Origin: Gluconacetobacter johannae
GTDB lineage: Bacteria; Pseudomonadota; Alphaproteobacteria; Acetobacterales; Acetobacteraceae
Reading direction: 5' to 3'
Length of the DNA stretch: 64,000 bases
NCBI RefSeq assembly: GCF_025994435.1
Contig: NZ_BAQK01000050.1
Coordinates: forward strand, 1 to 64,000
The notes below the pieces were generated by a model that was given only the letters and a program-made list of their open reading frames with translations, was not told where the DNA came from and searched no databases. The number at the start of each line of letters is the position of its first letter. The stretch's first letter is position 1. Positions 32,921 through 41,798 of the stretch are shown here, one piece after another. A program made the translations under genes and the position numbers.

Positions 32921-35329
32921 TCAGGCCATGGCGTCCTCGGCCCGGCGGACGACGTCCATGGTGCGAAGCAGGCTGGACGGATTGACGCTGATCGAATCAA
33001 TCCCGATCGCGACCAGGAAGCGGGCGATGTCCGGATCGTTCGCCGGGGCCTCGCCACAGATCCCGATCTTGCGTTCGTTGCGCCGGGCGCCGGTCACGGC
33101 CAGGCGCAGCATCTCGCGCATGCCCGGATCGCCTTCGTCGAAATCGAACGCGACGATTTCGGAATCGCGGTCCACGCCCAGCGTAAGCTGGGTCAGATCA
33201 TTCGAGCCGATCGAGAATCCGTCGAATTCCGCGGCAAAGGAATCGATCTGGATGACGTTGTTGGGGATTTCGCACATCATGTAGACCTCCAGCCCATCCT
33301 TGCCGCGCGCCAGGCCGTTCCGGCCCATCGCGGCCAGGACCTGTTCGGCCTCCACCACCCGGCGGCAGAACGGCACCATGACGATCAGGTTGGTCAGCCC
33401 CATGTCCCCGCGCACCCGCGACAGCGCCGCGCATTCCAGCGCGAAGCCGTCGGCATAGGCCGGATGGGCATAGCGCGACGCGCCGCGAAAGCCGATCATG
33501 GGGTTGGCCTCCCGCGGCTCGAACGTCGCGCCGCCGATCAGGGCCGCATATTCGTTGGTCTTGAAATCCGACAGCCGCACGATGACCGGCCTGGGATGGA
33601 AGGCGGCGGCGATCGTGCCGATCCCTTCCGACAGGGTGCGGATGAAATAGTCGCCGGGCGACGGGTTCCCGGCCGTGCGTTCGGCGACCCGCCGCCGATC
33701 GTCGGGCGACAGGCGTTCGGGGTGCGCCAGCGCCATCGGATGGATACCGATGGATTCGCTGATGATGAATTCCATGCGCGCCAGCCCCACCCCCGCGCAG
33801 GGCATCATCGCCGTCCTGAAGGCCAGTTCCGGATTGCCCAGATTGACCATGACCGGGGTGCGCGGGCGCGGCAGGTTGCCGACGTCGGTCCGGGTGACCG
33901 CGAAGGGGACCTCGCCGTCATAGATCTCTCCGCTCTCGCCCCCCGCGCACGAGACCGTGACACGCTGTCCCGAGCGCAGGACCCGCGTCGCATCGCCGGT
34001 TCCGACGACCGCCGGAACCCCCAGCTCGCGCGCGATGATGGCGGCGTGGCAGGTACGGCCGCCATGGTCGGTCACGATGGCGGCCGCGGTCTTCATGACC
34101 GCCTCCCAGTCGGGATTGGTGGACGGCGCGACCAGCACCTCGCCCGGCTGGAAGGACCCGAGTTCGTCACGGGTGGAAATCACGCGGACCGGACCGCCCC
34201 CGATCTTCTCGCCCACGGCCCGGCCGCGCGCCAGCACGGCCCCCTCTCCCGTCAGGGCATAGGTTTCCAGCAGGGCGGCGCCCCTGCGCGAGGCCACGGT
34301 CTCGGGCCGCGCCTGAACGATATAGAGCCGGCCGTCATCGGCATCCTTGGCCCATTCGATGTCCATCGGCACCGGGTGGCCGGCCTGTCGCGAATAATGA
34401 TCCTCGATCAGCAGCGCCTGGTCGGCCAGGGACAGGGCTTCGGCATCGCTGATGCAGAACTGCCGCTGCCGGTCCGGCGGGGTCGGCGCGTTGCGGGTGC
34501 GCGATCCGCCGGGCCCCGGCTCCAGGCCCATCGTCAGTTGCTTCCGTCCCAGGACATGCCGCAGCACGATACGGTGTCCCTGGCGAAAGGTCGGCTTGTG
34601 GACATAGAATTCGTCCGGGTCGATGGCGCCCTGGACGATGTTTTCGCCCAGCCCGTAGGCCCCGGTAATCAGGACGACGTCGCGGAAGCCGGATTCGGTA
34701 TCCAGGGTGAAGATGACGCCGCTGGACGCGCGATCGGCATGGACCAGCTTCATGACCCCGACGGACAGGCTGACCTTGAAATGGTCGAAGCCGTTATTGG
34801 CGCGATACACGATGGCCCGGTCCGTGAAAAGCGAGGCAAAGCAGTGGCGGCATGCCTCGAAGATCGCCTCGACCCCGCTGACGTTCAGGTAGGATTCGTG
34901 CTGGCCCGCGAAACTGGCCGTGGGAAGATCCTCCGCCGTGGCGGAACTGCGGACCGCGACGGCGACATCCGGACCATATTGCGCTTCGAGAAGACGATAG
35001 GCATCGCCGACAAGCCGGTGCAGCGCCCCGGTGCCGGTGGCGGCATAGACCAGCTCGCGCGCCCTGGCTGCCTGGCGCGCCAGCAGGGCGATGTCGGTCG
35101 GGTCCAGAGGGTCCAGCAGGGCATGCAGGGCCGGCCAGGCGTCGGCTTCGTCCAGCGCGTCGCGATAGGCGCGCGCCGTCAGGACGAACCCGTTGGGCAC
35201 CAGAATGCCCTGCGCCGCCAGCCCCCGGTACATCTCGCCCAGCGAGGCATTCTTGCCGCCGACCAGGGGCACATCCCCAAGCCCGATCTCCTCGAACCAT
35301 CGCAGGGACTCTGAAGACTCCGTCATCAT
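32921..35329 (-). CDS. ppsA: Phosphoenolpyruvate synthase
   Basis: 802 residues. The order is an ATP-grasp domain (LVGGKNASLGEMYRGL; VAVRSSATAEDLPTASFAGQ), a phosphohistidine domain with catalytic His in TDHGGRTCHAAIIAREL (about 420), and a C-terminal PEP/pyruvate TIM barrel with VYMMCEIPNNVIQIDSFA, the GSNDLTQLTLGVDRDS motif and KIGICGEAPANDPDI with the active-site Cys. It converts pyruvate, ATP and water to PEP, AMP and phosphate for gluconeogenesis. The tandem ATG at 35329 has AGGAGC upstream; the longer frame is rejected. It heads the PpsA-PfkB-Prs unit. Confidence 0.95.
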   Translation of the reverse strand: MMTESSESLRWFEEIGLGDVPLVGGKNASLGEMYRGLAAQGILVPNGFVLTARAYRDALDEADAWPALHALLDPLDPTDIALLARQAARARELVYAATGTGALHRLVGDAYRLLEAQYGPDVAVAVRSSATAEDLPTASFAGQHESYLNVSGVEAIFEACRHCFASLFTDRAIVYRANNGFDHFKVSLSVGVMKLVHADRASSGVIFTLDTESGFRDVVLITGAYGLGENIVQGAIDPDEFYVHKPTFRQGHRIVLRHVLGRKQLTMGLEPGPGGSRTRNAPTPPDRQRQFCISDAEALSLADQALLIEDHYSRQAGHPVPMDIEWAKDADDGRLYIVQARPETVASRRGAALLETYALTGEGAVLARGRAVGEKIGGGPVRVISTRDELGSFQPGEVLVAPSTNPDWEAVMKTAAAIVTDHGGRTCHAAIIARELGVPAVVGTGDATRVLRSGQRVTVSCAGGESGEIYDGEVPFAVTRTDVGNLPRPRTPVMVNLGNPELAFRTAMMPCAGVGLARMEFIISESIGIHPMALAHPERLSPDDRRRVAERTAGNPSPGDYFIRTLSEGIGTIAAAFHPRPVIVRLSDFKTNEYAALIGGATFEPREANPMIGFRGASRYAHPAYADGFALECAALSRVRGDMGLTNLIVMVPFCRRVVEAEQVLAAMGRNGLARGKDGLEVYMMCEIPNNVIQIDSFAAEFDGFSIGSNDLTQLTLGVDRDSEIVAFDFDEGDPGMREMLRLAVTGARRNERKIGICGEAPANDPDIARFLVAIGIDSISVNPSSLLRTMDVVRRAEDAMA

Positions 35330-35367
35330 GTCGCTCCTGCTGTCTGGCCGCGAAACGCCGCGATGCC

Positions 35368-36078
35368 TTACGGCAAGGGGGGCGGTGGGATGGTGACGCC
35401 CGCGAACGGGTCGACGCATATGATGTGGTCCACGACGGAAACGACCCCCTTCGCGTTTTCCGCCGCCACACGGGCCGCGGTACGCAACCGGTCGTCCGTG
35501 ACGGTACCGCCAAGGTCCACCACCCCGTTCCTGACATCGACGCTGATGGTATTGCGCCCGCCCAGGTGCAATTCCGCCTGGTATTCCTCCAGGATGGACT
35601 GCCTGATGCTCTGGTCATCGGATACCGCAGGCGCGCCGGACATCAGCGGCAGCAACGCGCGCAGCACGTCGGCGCGCGACAGCACGCCCACAAGCTGATC
35701 GTTCTTGACGACCGGCAGGCGCCTGACATGCTGCAGGATCAATGTGGCGACAGCGTCGCGCAACGGCGTCTCCGGCCCGACGGACATGGGGCGGTCCGAC
35801 ATGATATCGGCAACCTTGCGGCCATGACTATGGACATAGTCCTCGGCCTGCCGCCCCGACGACCGGAACAGGTCTCCGAACCACGAATGCCCGGCCGTCT
35901 CCAGCTCGCTCCGGCGCATGAGGTCGCCTTCGGTCAGAATGCCGACCAGGTGCCCCTTCTCGGTTATGACCGGCAGCCCGCTGACTTTGTGCGCCACCAT
36001 CAGCCGGATGGCGTCCGCGATGGATTGCGTCGGCGCGACACAGATTGCCGGCGAGGTCATGACGTCCTTGACCTGCAT
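35368..36078 (-). CDS. Tandem CBS-domain protein with C-terminal BON domain
   Basis: 236 residues. The first CBS motif is VKDVMTSPAICVAPTQSIAD through GHLVGILTEGDLMRRS (about 1-60). The second is VADIMSDRPMSVGPETPLRD through DQLVGVLSRADVLRALLP (about 88-150). A BON domain follows (EYQAELHLGGRNTISVDVRN, then GVVDLGGTVTDD; about 165-230). CBS pairs bind adenine nucleotides and act as energy sensors; BON domains are thought to bind phospholipid or other macromolecules. The ATG at 36078 is chosen because homologous CBS starts begin with MxVKDVM. It is 38 bases upstream of ppsA and on the same strand, suggesting that energy charge is linked to PEP synthase activity or expression. Confidence 0.9.
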   Translation of the reverse strand: MQVKDVMTSPAICVAPTQSIADAIRLMVAHKVSGLPVITEKGHLVGILTEGDLMRRSELETAGHSWFGDLFRSSGRQAEDYVHSHGRKVADIMSDRPMSVGPETPLRDAVATLILQHVRRLPVVKNDQLVGVLSRADVLRALLPLMSGAPAVSDDQSIRQSILEEYQAELHLGGRNTISVDVRNGVVDLGGTVTDDRLRTAARVAAENAKGVVSVVDHIICVDPFAGVTIPPPPLP

Positions 36079-36348
36079 GACACGCGGTCCCCGATGCGTA
36101 GCGCCCCGCCGCCGGAATTCATGGGCGAATACCGGATATCGGCAGGACACTGCATGAATGTTCTGGGTGTCCACCCTTCGGGACACCCGGTGACCCTAGA
36201 TGCGCGCGCGCCGGCCCTCCTGCAATCGCACTCCGGGATTCGTGATGATGCAACCGGACACCGCGACGGCGTTTAGGGACCATGTTCCCCGCCATCCCGC
36301 GCCCGACATGGTCAATGGCCCGGCCGGCCCCCTGGGAGGGAAAACAGA
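36079..36348. promoter_or_regulatory. Divergent intergenic region with a GGGTGTCC hairpin
   Basis: This 270-base region separates the CBS-BON gene from the rightward 643-residue unknown gene and should hold both promoters. GGGTGTCC (36165-36172) pairs with GGACACCC (36181-36188). A 40-codon open frame overlaps the hairpin (from an ATG at 36154) but has little support as a gene. No conventional -35/-10 pair is obvious. Confidence 0.45.
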
Positions 36349-38280
36349 ATGCCCATTCAGAAGGAGGCCATGGTTGCCGAGCTCGCGCAGGGCGCGCTGC
36401 TTCTGCCCAACCTGATTGCGGACGGGCTGGCCGCGAATGGCCGCATAAAATTCGCGCTGAGCTGGCTGCAGGCCGTCGAGGCGGCGTCGGGCCGGGACGA
36501 TCGTACGCCTTTTGCCGACCTGGTGGCCGAACGGACGCTGGCCGGGCTGGACCATAACCCGCTTTATGACCCTCCCGCCCCGCTGGAGCGAACCGGCGAC
36601 GGCGTCCGGGTGCCGCAGATCGGCGCGATGATGTCGCGCCTGCTGGACGATCTGTCGCACATGCGCGCGGCCGTGGAGGCAGGCGCGGCCGCGGGCCTTT
36701 TCGACCCCGCGGCGGCAGCCGCCTTCCGCGGACGCGAGGAGGCGCTTCGCACGTCCCTTCATCTCGACGGCGACATCCTGCCGGCCGGCCTGGTCTCGCG
36801 GTTGTCGCGCCTTTCAGGCGGCGACGAGGCATCGTTCCACGGCCTGGTGATGGAGATGCACAAGGCCATCAACGAGATCGCCGCTGGCCTGGCGGAAACG
36901 GACGTTGCCGGCGCCCGCGCCTACCTTCTGGGCCAGGCGGACAGGGACCGCCTGGCCGCATTCATGCATGGGCTGAATCGCACGGCGCCATTGAAATTCA
37001 ATCATCCGGGGCTGGCCACCAACGCGATGCGCGACGGCACCCACATGACCATCCAGAACGATCTGGGCACGACCGACGCGCATGTGCTGATCGCCCAGGT
37101 CGAAGACCGTCGCCTGACCATCATCCACAGCGATATTCACAAGCAACGTCTCGATTTTTTCCAAAGACACCTGCCCCGGTTTTCCTGGACCGTCTCCAAC
37201 CGGCACGCGCAGGGCATGGAGGACGATATTTTCCTTGTCACGGTTGGAACGTTCGAAGCCCCCGACCTTGCCACCCTCGATACCGCGCTGGAGGAGCTGG
37301 GCGCGTCACTCGTCTTTCTCATCGACTGGAACAAGGCGCGAAAAAGCCTTGGCCGTTTCGTCCCGCGACGGGAAGCCGTCGCCATTCTGGACTGGGCCGC
37401 CGATCACGAATACGGCCACCGCGCCTATCTGGAAATCGGCGGCGAGGCCGTGATCGACGATCTGCTGGAAACCGTGTCGCGGATCACCGGCGTATCCTAC
37501 ACGTCCCTGCAACGCGCGCTGGGCAAGGACGACACGACGATATTCCTGCGTGAGACATTACGCATCGCCAGCGAGACCCTGCGCGACGGCCGATCGCCCT
37601 TCGTCATCCGCGATCTGTTGCAGGCGGAACTGATGATGCGCGTCGGATCCGTGGCCGATCGCATTCTTGATGAGGCCGTGGACCATGCCGCGCTGATCCT
37701 TGACCTCGGCAACCTGGTGCAGGCCACGCTGCTGGACACTGTCGCCGACCCCGGCGGGGCCGCCACGCGGGCCAAGCTCTGGGAAGCCCTTGCCGACCGG
37801 CAGGTGGGACGCATATGCGACCTGTCCCGCGACGGCAAGGTACGCGCCTGGCGCGTGATCGCCTCGGAAGCCGACGACGCCGCCGACAAATTCGAAGAGG
37901 TGGCGTTTCTCCTGCAATTTCTGCCCCGCGACCTGCCGGCCGAGCTGCACGAGCGGTTCCTGCTTCTGGTCGAAGGCGCCATCATGGCGGTCAGGGACTA
38001 TGTCCGCCTGCTGTGCGCGCTACGCAACGAACACCAGACCATCGCACGGCGGGACATGCGCGCGTTCATGGCGTTGCTCGACCGGCTGCACGAGCATGAA
38101 CACGCAACGGACGACATCCAGCGCGACCTGTTCACGAATCTGATGCACGCGGATGTCGACGCCAGGGTGTTCCATGTCACGACCGCCGTCGCCGGCGGCC
38201 TGGAGGAAGTGGCGGACGCGTTGCTGAATGCGGGTCGCCTCGTGTCGGATCATGCCGTGGGAGAGTGGTTTGCAACCTGA
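36349..38280 (+). CDS. Large unknown protein with PhoU-like C-terminal region
   Basis: 643 residues, not recognised over its full length. The first 200 residues are helical (LIADGLAANGRIKFALSWLQ). A central alpha/beta section (about 215-370) contains IAQVEDRRLTIIHSDIHKQR and LEELGASLVFLIDWNKARKS. The C-terminal 200 residues resemble a PhoU/DUF47 helical bundle: EADDAADKFEEVAFLLQFLP, HEHEHATDDIQRDLFTNL and LEEVADALLNAGRLVSDHAV. PhoU-like proteins bind metal-phosphate clusters and regulate phosphate or phosphoryl signalling. The next gene, a PPDK-like phosphotransferase, overlaps its end, so the two products probably act together. The ATG has GGGAGGGAAAAC upstream. Confidence 0.8.
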   Translation: MPIQKEAMVAELAQGALLLPNLIADGLAANGRIKFALSWLQAVEAASGRDDRTPFADLVAERTLAGLDHNPLYDPPAPLERTGDGVRVPQIGAMMSRLLDDLSHMRAAVEAGAAAGLFDPAAAAAFRGREEALRTSLHLDGDILPAGLVSRLSRLSGGDEASFHGLVMEMHKAINEIAAGLAETDVAGARAYLLGQADRDRLAAFMHGLNRTAPLKFNHPGLATNAMRDGTHMTIQNDLGTTDAHVLIAQVEDRRLTIIHSDIHKQRLDFFQRHLPRFSWTVSNRHAQGMEDDIFLVTVGTFEAPDLATLDTALEELGASLVFLIDWNKARKSLGRFVPRREAVAILDWAADHEYGHRAYLEIGGEAVIDDLLETVSRITGVSYTSLQRALGKDDTTIFLRETLRIASETLRDGRSPFVIRDLLQAELMMRVGSVADRILDEAVDHAALILDLGNLVQATLLDTVADPGGAATRAKLWEALADRQVGRICDLSRDGKVRAWRVIASEADDAADKFEEVAFLLQFLPRDLPAELHERFLLLVEGAIMAVRDYVRLLCALRNEHQTIARRDMRAFMALLDRLHEHEHATDDIQRDLFTNLMHADVDARVFHVTTAVAGGLEEVADALLNAGRLVSDHAVGEWFAT

Positions 38281-39895
38281 CCCCATCCAGATCATCGAAG
38301 CGGGCGTACTGCCGCCCCCGGCGGGCGCCCTGTCCCTGCTTGGCGGGAAAGCCTTCAATCTCGTGGTCCTGGCCGCGATGGGCCTGCCCGTACCACCCGG
38401 TTTCGTCCTGCCGACCTCGCTCTGCGCCCAATGGATCGCCAACGGCCCGCCGCCGATGGACGAGTTCCGGGCGCGCGTCGCCGGCCCGTTGAGCCGTCTG
38501 GAGCAGGCGACCGGCCTGGCGTTCGGCGATGCGCGGCGGCCATTGCTGGTCGCGGTCCGCTCGGGTCCCCCGATCTCGATGCCCGGCATGCTCGATACCA
38601 TCCTGAATGTCGGGCTGACGCGCACGACCCTGCCGGGGATGATGGCGCTGACGGGCGATCCCCGTCTTGTCTGGGACTGCTATGCCCGACTGGTCAGCTC
38701 GTACGGGCAGGTCGTGCACGGCCTGGACCCGACGCCATTCGAGGACGCATCGGCAAGCGCCCTGCTGGCCGGGCAGGCCGGGGCCCTGTCCGACCTCGAT
38801 ACCTTGTCCCTGCGCGGCCTGGCCTTGCGATATCTCGATATTTTCGAGGAGATGTCCGGACGGACCTTTCCCGACACGCCCATGGAGCAGCTTCTGCAGT
38901 CGGTGGACGCGGTGTTCCGGTCATGGGAGTCGGATCGCGCGAAAACCTATCGGCGGATCCGGAATCTGACCGACCTTCCTGGGACGGCGGTGACCGTGCA
39001 GCGCATGGTCTATGGCAATTCGGGGCCGAAATCGGGATCGGGCGTCGGCTTCACGCGCGACCCTGCGACGGGCGAGAAACGGCTCTATCTGGATTTTTCC
39101 TTCAACGCCCAGGGCGACGACGTAGTGTCCGGCCGCAGGCGCGTCACCCCCGCCGTCACGCTCTCCCGCATCATGCCGCAGGTCGCACAGAGCCTGGAGC
39201 ACTTCGCCAGGCAGATCGAAGACAAATTCCACGATATGCAGGATTTCGAATTCACGGTCGAGGACGGACGGCTTTTCCTGCTGCAGACCCGCGCGGGCAA
39301 ACGATCCGCCTGGGCGCGCCTGAAGATCGCCGTCGATATGGTGCGCGAGGGCCTGATCGGCGTCGATGAGGCGCTGCGGCGCCTGGAAGGGTTGAATTAT
39401 ACCGCGATCGCGCGCCGGCGCGTGGTGGGCGCGCACGGTGACGCGATCGCCCGAGGCACGCCGGCCGGGATAGGCGCCGCAACGGGCGCCATCGTCATGA
39501 GCGCGGACGTCGCACAACAATTTGCCCGGCAGGGGCGGCCGGCCATCCTGGTCAGCAATGACGTCCTGACCGAGGATATCGAAGGGATCGCCAGTGCCGA
39601 GGGACTGCTTGCGGCGCATGGCGGCCGTACCAGCCACGCGGCGGTCGTGGCGCGCGAACTCGGCAAGGTCGCCATTGTCGGATGCGCCGATCTTGTGGTC
39701 GCGCCCGACAGGAAAAGCTGCCTGATCGCAGGACGGCGTTTCGACAGCGGCGCGGACATCACGCTCGATGGGGAAAGCGGCTGCGTCTATGAGGGACGCA
39801 TCACCGTCGATGAAGTACGCCCCCATGATGAACTGGCGACCGTGGAAGCCTGGATGCGGGCGCGCGGCGCAGACGCAGGCGACAGCCTTCCATGA
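38252..39895 (+). CDS. Truncated-type pyruvate phosphate dikinase-like protein (ATP-grasp plus phosphohistidine domain, no PEP barrel)
   Basis: About 540-547 residues, versus about 870 for a full PPDK. The ATP-grasp half is well preserved: LLGGKAFNLVVLAAMGLPVP, VRSGPPISMPGMLDTILNVG, SGSGVGFTRDPATGEKRLYL, and DMQDFEFTVEDGRLFLLQTR. The swivelling domain has the phospho-accepting His in AAHGGRTSHAAVVARELG (about 465). The C-terminal PEP/pyruvate barrel is missing and the frame ends cleanly, so it is not a simple truncation by mutation. It could make phospho-His from ATP, but the acceptor is unknown. The start is ATG 38252 or TTG 38270, which has a better GGGAGAG site; both overlap the PhoU-like gene. 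Confidence 0.85.
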   Translation: MPWESGLQPDPIQIIEAGVLPPPAGALSLLGGKAFNLVVLAAMGLPVPPGFVLPTSLCAQWIANGPPPMDEFRARVAGPLSRLEQATGLAFGDARRPLLVAVRSGPPISMPGMLDTILNVGLTRTTLPGMMALTGDPRLVWDCYARLVSSYGQVVHGLDPTPFEDASASALLAGQAGALSDLDTLSLRGLALRYLDIFEEMSGRTFPDTPMEQLLQSVDAVFRSWESDRAKTYRRIRNLTDLPGTAVTVQRMVYGNSGPKSGSGVGFTRDPATGEKRLYLDFSFNAQGDDVVSGRRRVTPAVTLSRIMPQVAQSLEHFARQIEDKFHDMQDFEFTVEDGRLFLLQTRAGKRSAWARLKIAVDMVREGLIGVDEALRRLEGLNYTAIARRRVVGAHGDAIARGTPAGIGAATGAIVMSADVAQQFARQGRPAILVSNDVLTEDIEGIASAEGLLAAHGGRTSHAAVVARELGKVAIVGCADLVVAPDRKSCLIAGRRFDSGADITLDGESGCVYEGRITVDEVRPHDELATVEAWMRARGADAGDSLP

Positions 39896-39949
39896 AAATC
39901 CCCGGATTTCACGTCCCCTCCCTTCGGGGAGCATCCAGAGGGCAACGCC

Positions 39950-40750
39950 ATGGCATCCCACGATCGGTCCCGTTTCGCCGGCCGGCGCGTGTTCCTCACG
40001 GGGGGCGGCCAGGGCATCGGCGCCGCCACCGCGCGCGCCTTCGCGTGCGAGGGCGCGCGTATCGCCCTGAACGACCTCAGCCCCGAAACGCTGCGGCAGA
40101 CCATGGCCGGCCTGCCCCCGGTCGGCGCGGGTCCCCACCTGGCCCGGCCGGGCGATATCGCCCGGGAGGAGACGGTCGATGATCTGGTGGGGACCGCGAT
40201 CGCGGAGATGGGCGGCCTGGACATCGTGGTGTGCAACGCCGGAATCCAGATCCCGAGCCCGTCGGAGGCCGTCACGACCGAGGATTTCGCCAAGGTCCTG
40301 GCGGTCAATGTGACGGGTGTCATGCTCTGCGTCCGCGCGGCCCTGCACCATTGGCTGAACGCCGGCGCGCCGGGGATCGTCGTGGTGACCAGTTCGGTGC
40401 ACCAGGTCATCCCCAAGCCGGGTTACCTGGGCTATGCCGCCAGCAAGGGGGCGATCGGGAACATGGTGCGGACATGGGCGCTGGAATATGCCGCGCGCGG
40501 CATCCGCGTGAACGCGGTCGCGCCGGGCGCCATCGAAACGCCGATGAACAGGGCCTGGATCGACGACCCGCGCGGGCGCGCGGCGGTATCGCGCCATATC
40601 CCGATGCGCCGCCCCGGCGGCGCCGGCGAGGTGGCGGATGCGATCCTGTTCCTGTCGTCCGATCAGGCCAGCTATGTGACCGGCCAGACGCTGTTCGTCG
40701 ATGGCGGGCTGACGCTCTATGGGGATTTCCAGGAAAACTGGGCGTCCTGA
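39950..40750 (+). CDS. Short-chain dehydrogenase/reductase
   Basis: 266 residues. VFLTGGGQGIGAATARAFAC is the glycine-rich cofactor loop, CNAGIQ the structural motif, VVTSSVHQ holds the catalytic Ser, and YLGYAASKGAIGNM the YxxxK pair. The C-terminus DQASYVTGQTLFVDGGLTLY is typical of glucose 1-dehydrogenase and polyol dehydrogenase-like SDRs. The ATG at 39950 has no strong ribosome binding site but fits the family start. It follows the PPDK-like gene by 54 bases. It stands next to sugar importers, so a sugar or polyol substrate is likely. The end is convergent with the sugar-binding protein gene at a strong hairpin. Confidence 0.9.
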   Translation: MASHDRSRFAGRRVFLTGGGQGIGAATARAFACEGARIALNDLSPETLRQTMAGLPPVGAGPHLARPGDIAREETVDDLVGTAIAEMGGLDIVVCNAGIQIPSPSEAVTTEDFAKVLAVNVTGVMLCVRAALHHWLNAGAPGIVVVTSSVHQVIPKPGYLGYAASKGAIGNMVRTWALEYAARGIRVNAVAPGAIETPMNRAWIDDPRGRAAVSRHIPMRRPGGAGEVADAILFLSSDQASYVTGQTLFVDGGLTLYGDFQENWAS

Positions 40751-40761
40751 GGGGGGATCGA

Positions 40762-40784
40762 CCGGGGCGCGCGACGCGCCCCGG
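40762..40784. terminator. 10-bp GC hairpin between convergent genes
   Basis: CCGGGGCGCG (40762-40771) pairs perfectly with CGCGCCCCGG (40775-40784) around CGA. It fills the 55-base gap between the SDR and sugar-binding protein genes, which converge. It is a probable shared transcription end, again without a T-tract. Confidence 0.6.
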
Positions 40785-40805
40785 CCGCCGGCCCGTGGCG
40801 AAAGG

Positions 40806-41753
40806 TCAGTGGCTGGTCCAGCCCTGGTAGCTTGCGACGTTGTCGCGGGTAATCAGCTTGGGCGTAATCAACTGAACCGTGCCGTCCTTCATCTTGCCGT
40901 CCAGCAGGCTCTGCCCCGCGGTCACCGCGTCGATGCCCATCTGATACGGGTCCTGGCTGGAGGACGCGAGGATCGACGAGGTCTTGTCCTTCAGCGCGGC
41001 GACGATTTCCGGCGCGCCGTCGACCGAGGTGATGACCAGGCCCGAACGATGCGCCTGCCTGGCGGCAAGGTCGCTGCCGACGGCCTGCGGGTCGTTGATG
41101 GTGAACACGCCGTTGAGGTCGGGGAACCGCACAAGGTATCCCTGCATGACGGCGAAGCCGGCGTCGCGCGACCCCTGGCCGTTCTGGTCGTCGGACACGA
41201 TCCTGATGCCGGGGTTCTTGGCCAGCACTTCCTTGCAGCCATTGACGCGATCGATGACCGAGGACACCTGCGGGCCGTTCTGGATGGCCACGTTGCCCTT
41301 GCCGCCCAGTTGCTGCGCCAGGAACGCGCAGGACAGGCGGCCGGCCTCGACATTGTCGGTCTGGACGATGGCGCTGGCGCCGACCGCGCCGACATCGACC
41401 ACCACCACCACGGCGCCCGCATGCCGCGCGCGCCGGATGGCCGGCAGGATGGCCTGCGGATCGACCGCGTTGACCAGGATGAGATTGTCGCCCGAGGCGA
41501 TGAAATTGTCGATCTGCGAGAACTGCTTGTTCAGGTCGTAATCGGCCGAGACCGAGGTGATGCGCGCCCCCGGCGCCAGCTTCGCCGCCTGGGCGGTGGC
41601 GCCTTTGACCAGCGCCACGAAATAGGGGTTGCCCAATGTGCCGAGCGAGATGCCGATGCCCGTGATCGCCTTGGCCTGTGCCGTGGCGCCGCCCGAAGCC
41701 CCACTCAGAGCGAGGAAAGCCAGACCGGCGAAAAGCGCGGATTTGAACGTCAT
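40806..41753 (-). CDS. Ribose-type ABC transporter periplasmic binding protein
   Basis: 315 residues with a cleavable signal peptide (SALFAGLAFLALSGASGGATAQA). The mature part has the RbsB/type I sugar-binding fold: GIGISLGTLGNPYFVALVKG, DNLILVNAVDPQAILPAIRR, VVVVVDVGAVGASAIVQTDN, VFTINDPQAVGSDLAARQAH and the late DPYQMGIDAVTAGQSLLDGK. It captures a sugar or sugar alcohol in the periplasm for the adjacent permease. It is the last gene of a leftward ATPase-permease-binding protein unit. The ligand cannot be read from the sequence; neighbours suggest pentoses or polyols. Confidence 0.92.
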   Translation of the reverse strand: MTFKSALFAGLAFLALSGASGGATAQAKAITGIGISLGTLGNPYFVALVKGATAQAAKLAPGARITSVSADYDLNKQFSQIDNFIASGDNLILVNAVDPQAILPAIRRARHAGAVVVVVDVGAVGASAIVQTDNVEAGRLSCAFLAQQLGGKGNVAIQNGPQVSSVIDRVNGCKEVLAKNPGIRIVSDDQNGQGSRDAGFAVMQGYLVRFPDLNGVFTINDPQAVGSDLAARQAHRSGLVITSVDGAPEIVAALKDKTSSILASSSQDPYQMGIDAVTAGQSLLDGKMKDGTVQLITPKLITRDNVASYQGWTSH

Positions 41754-41798
41754 GATGACAGGTCCGATGAGAGGGAGGGAGGGAAGATGAGGCGGAGT

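Noticed and set aside
36154..36276. 40-codon ORF in the divergent gap before the PhoU-like gene
   Set aside because: Short, overlaps a hairpin, only a weak CAGGA upstream and no recognisable sequence.
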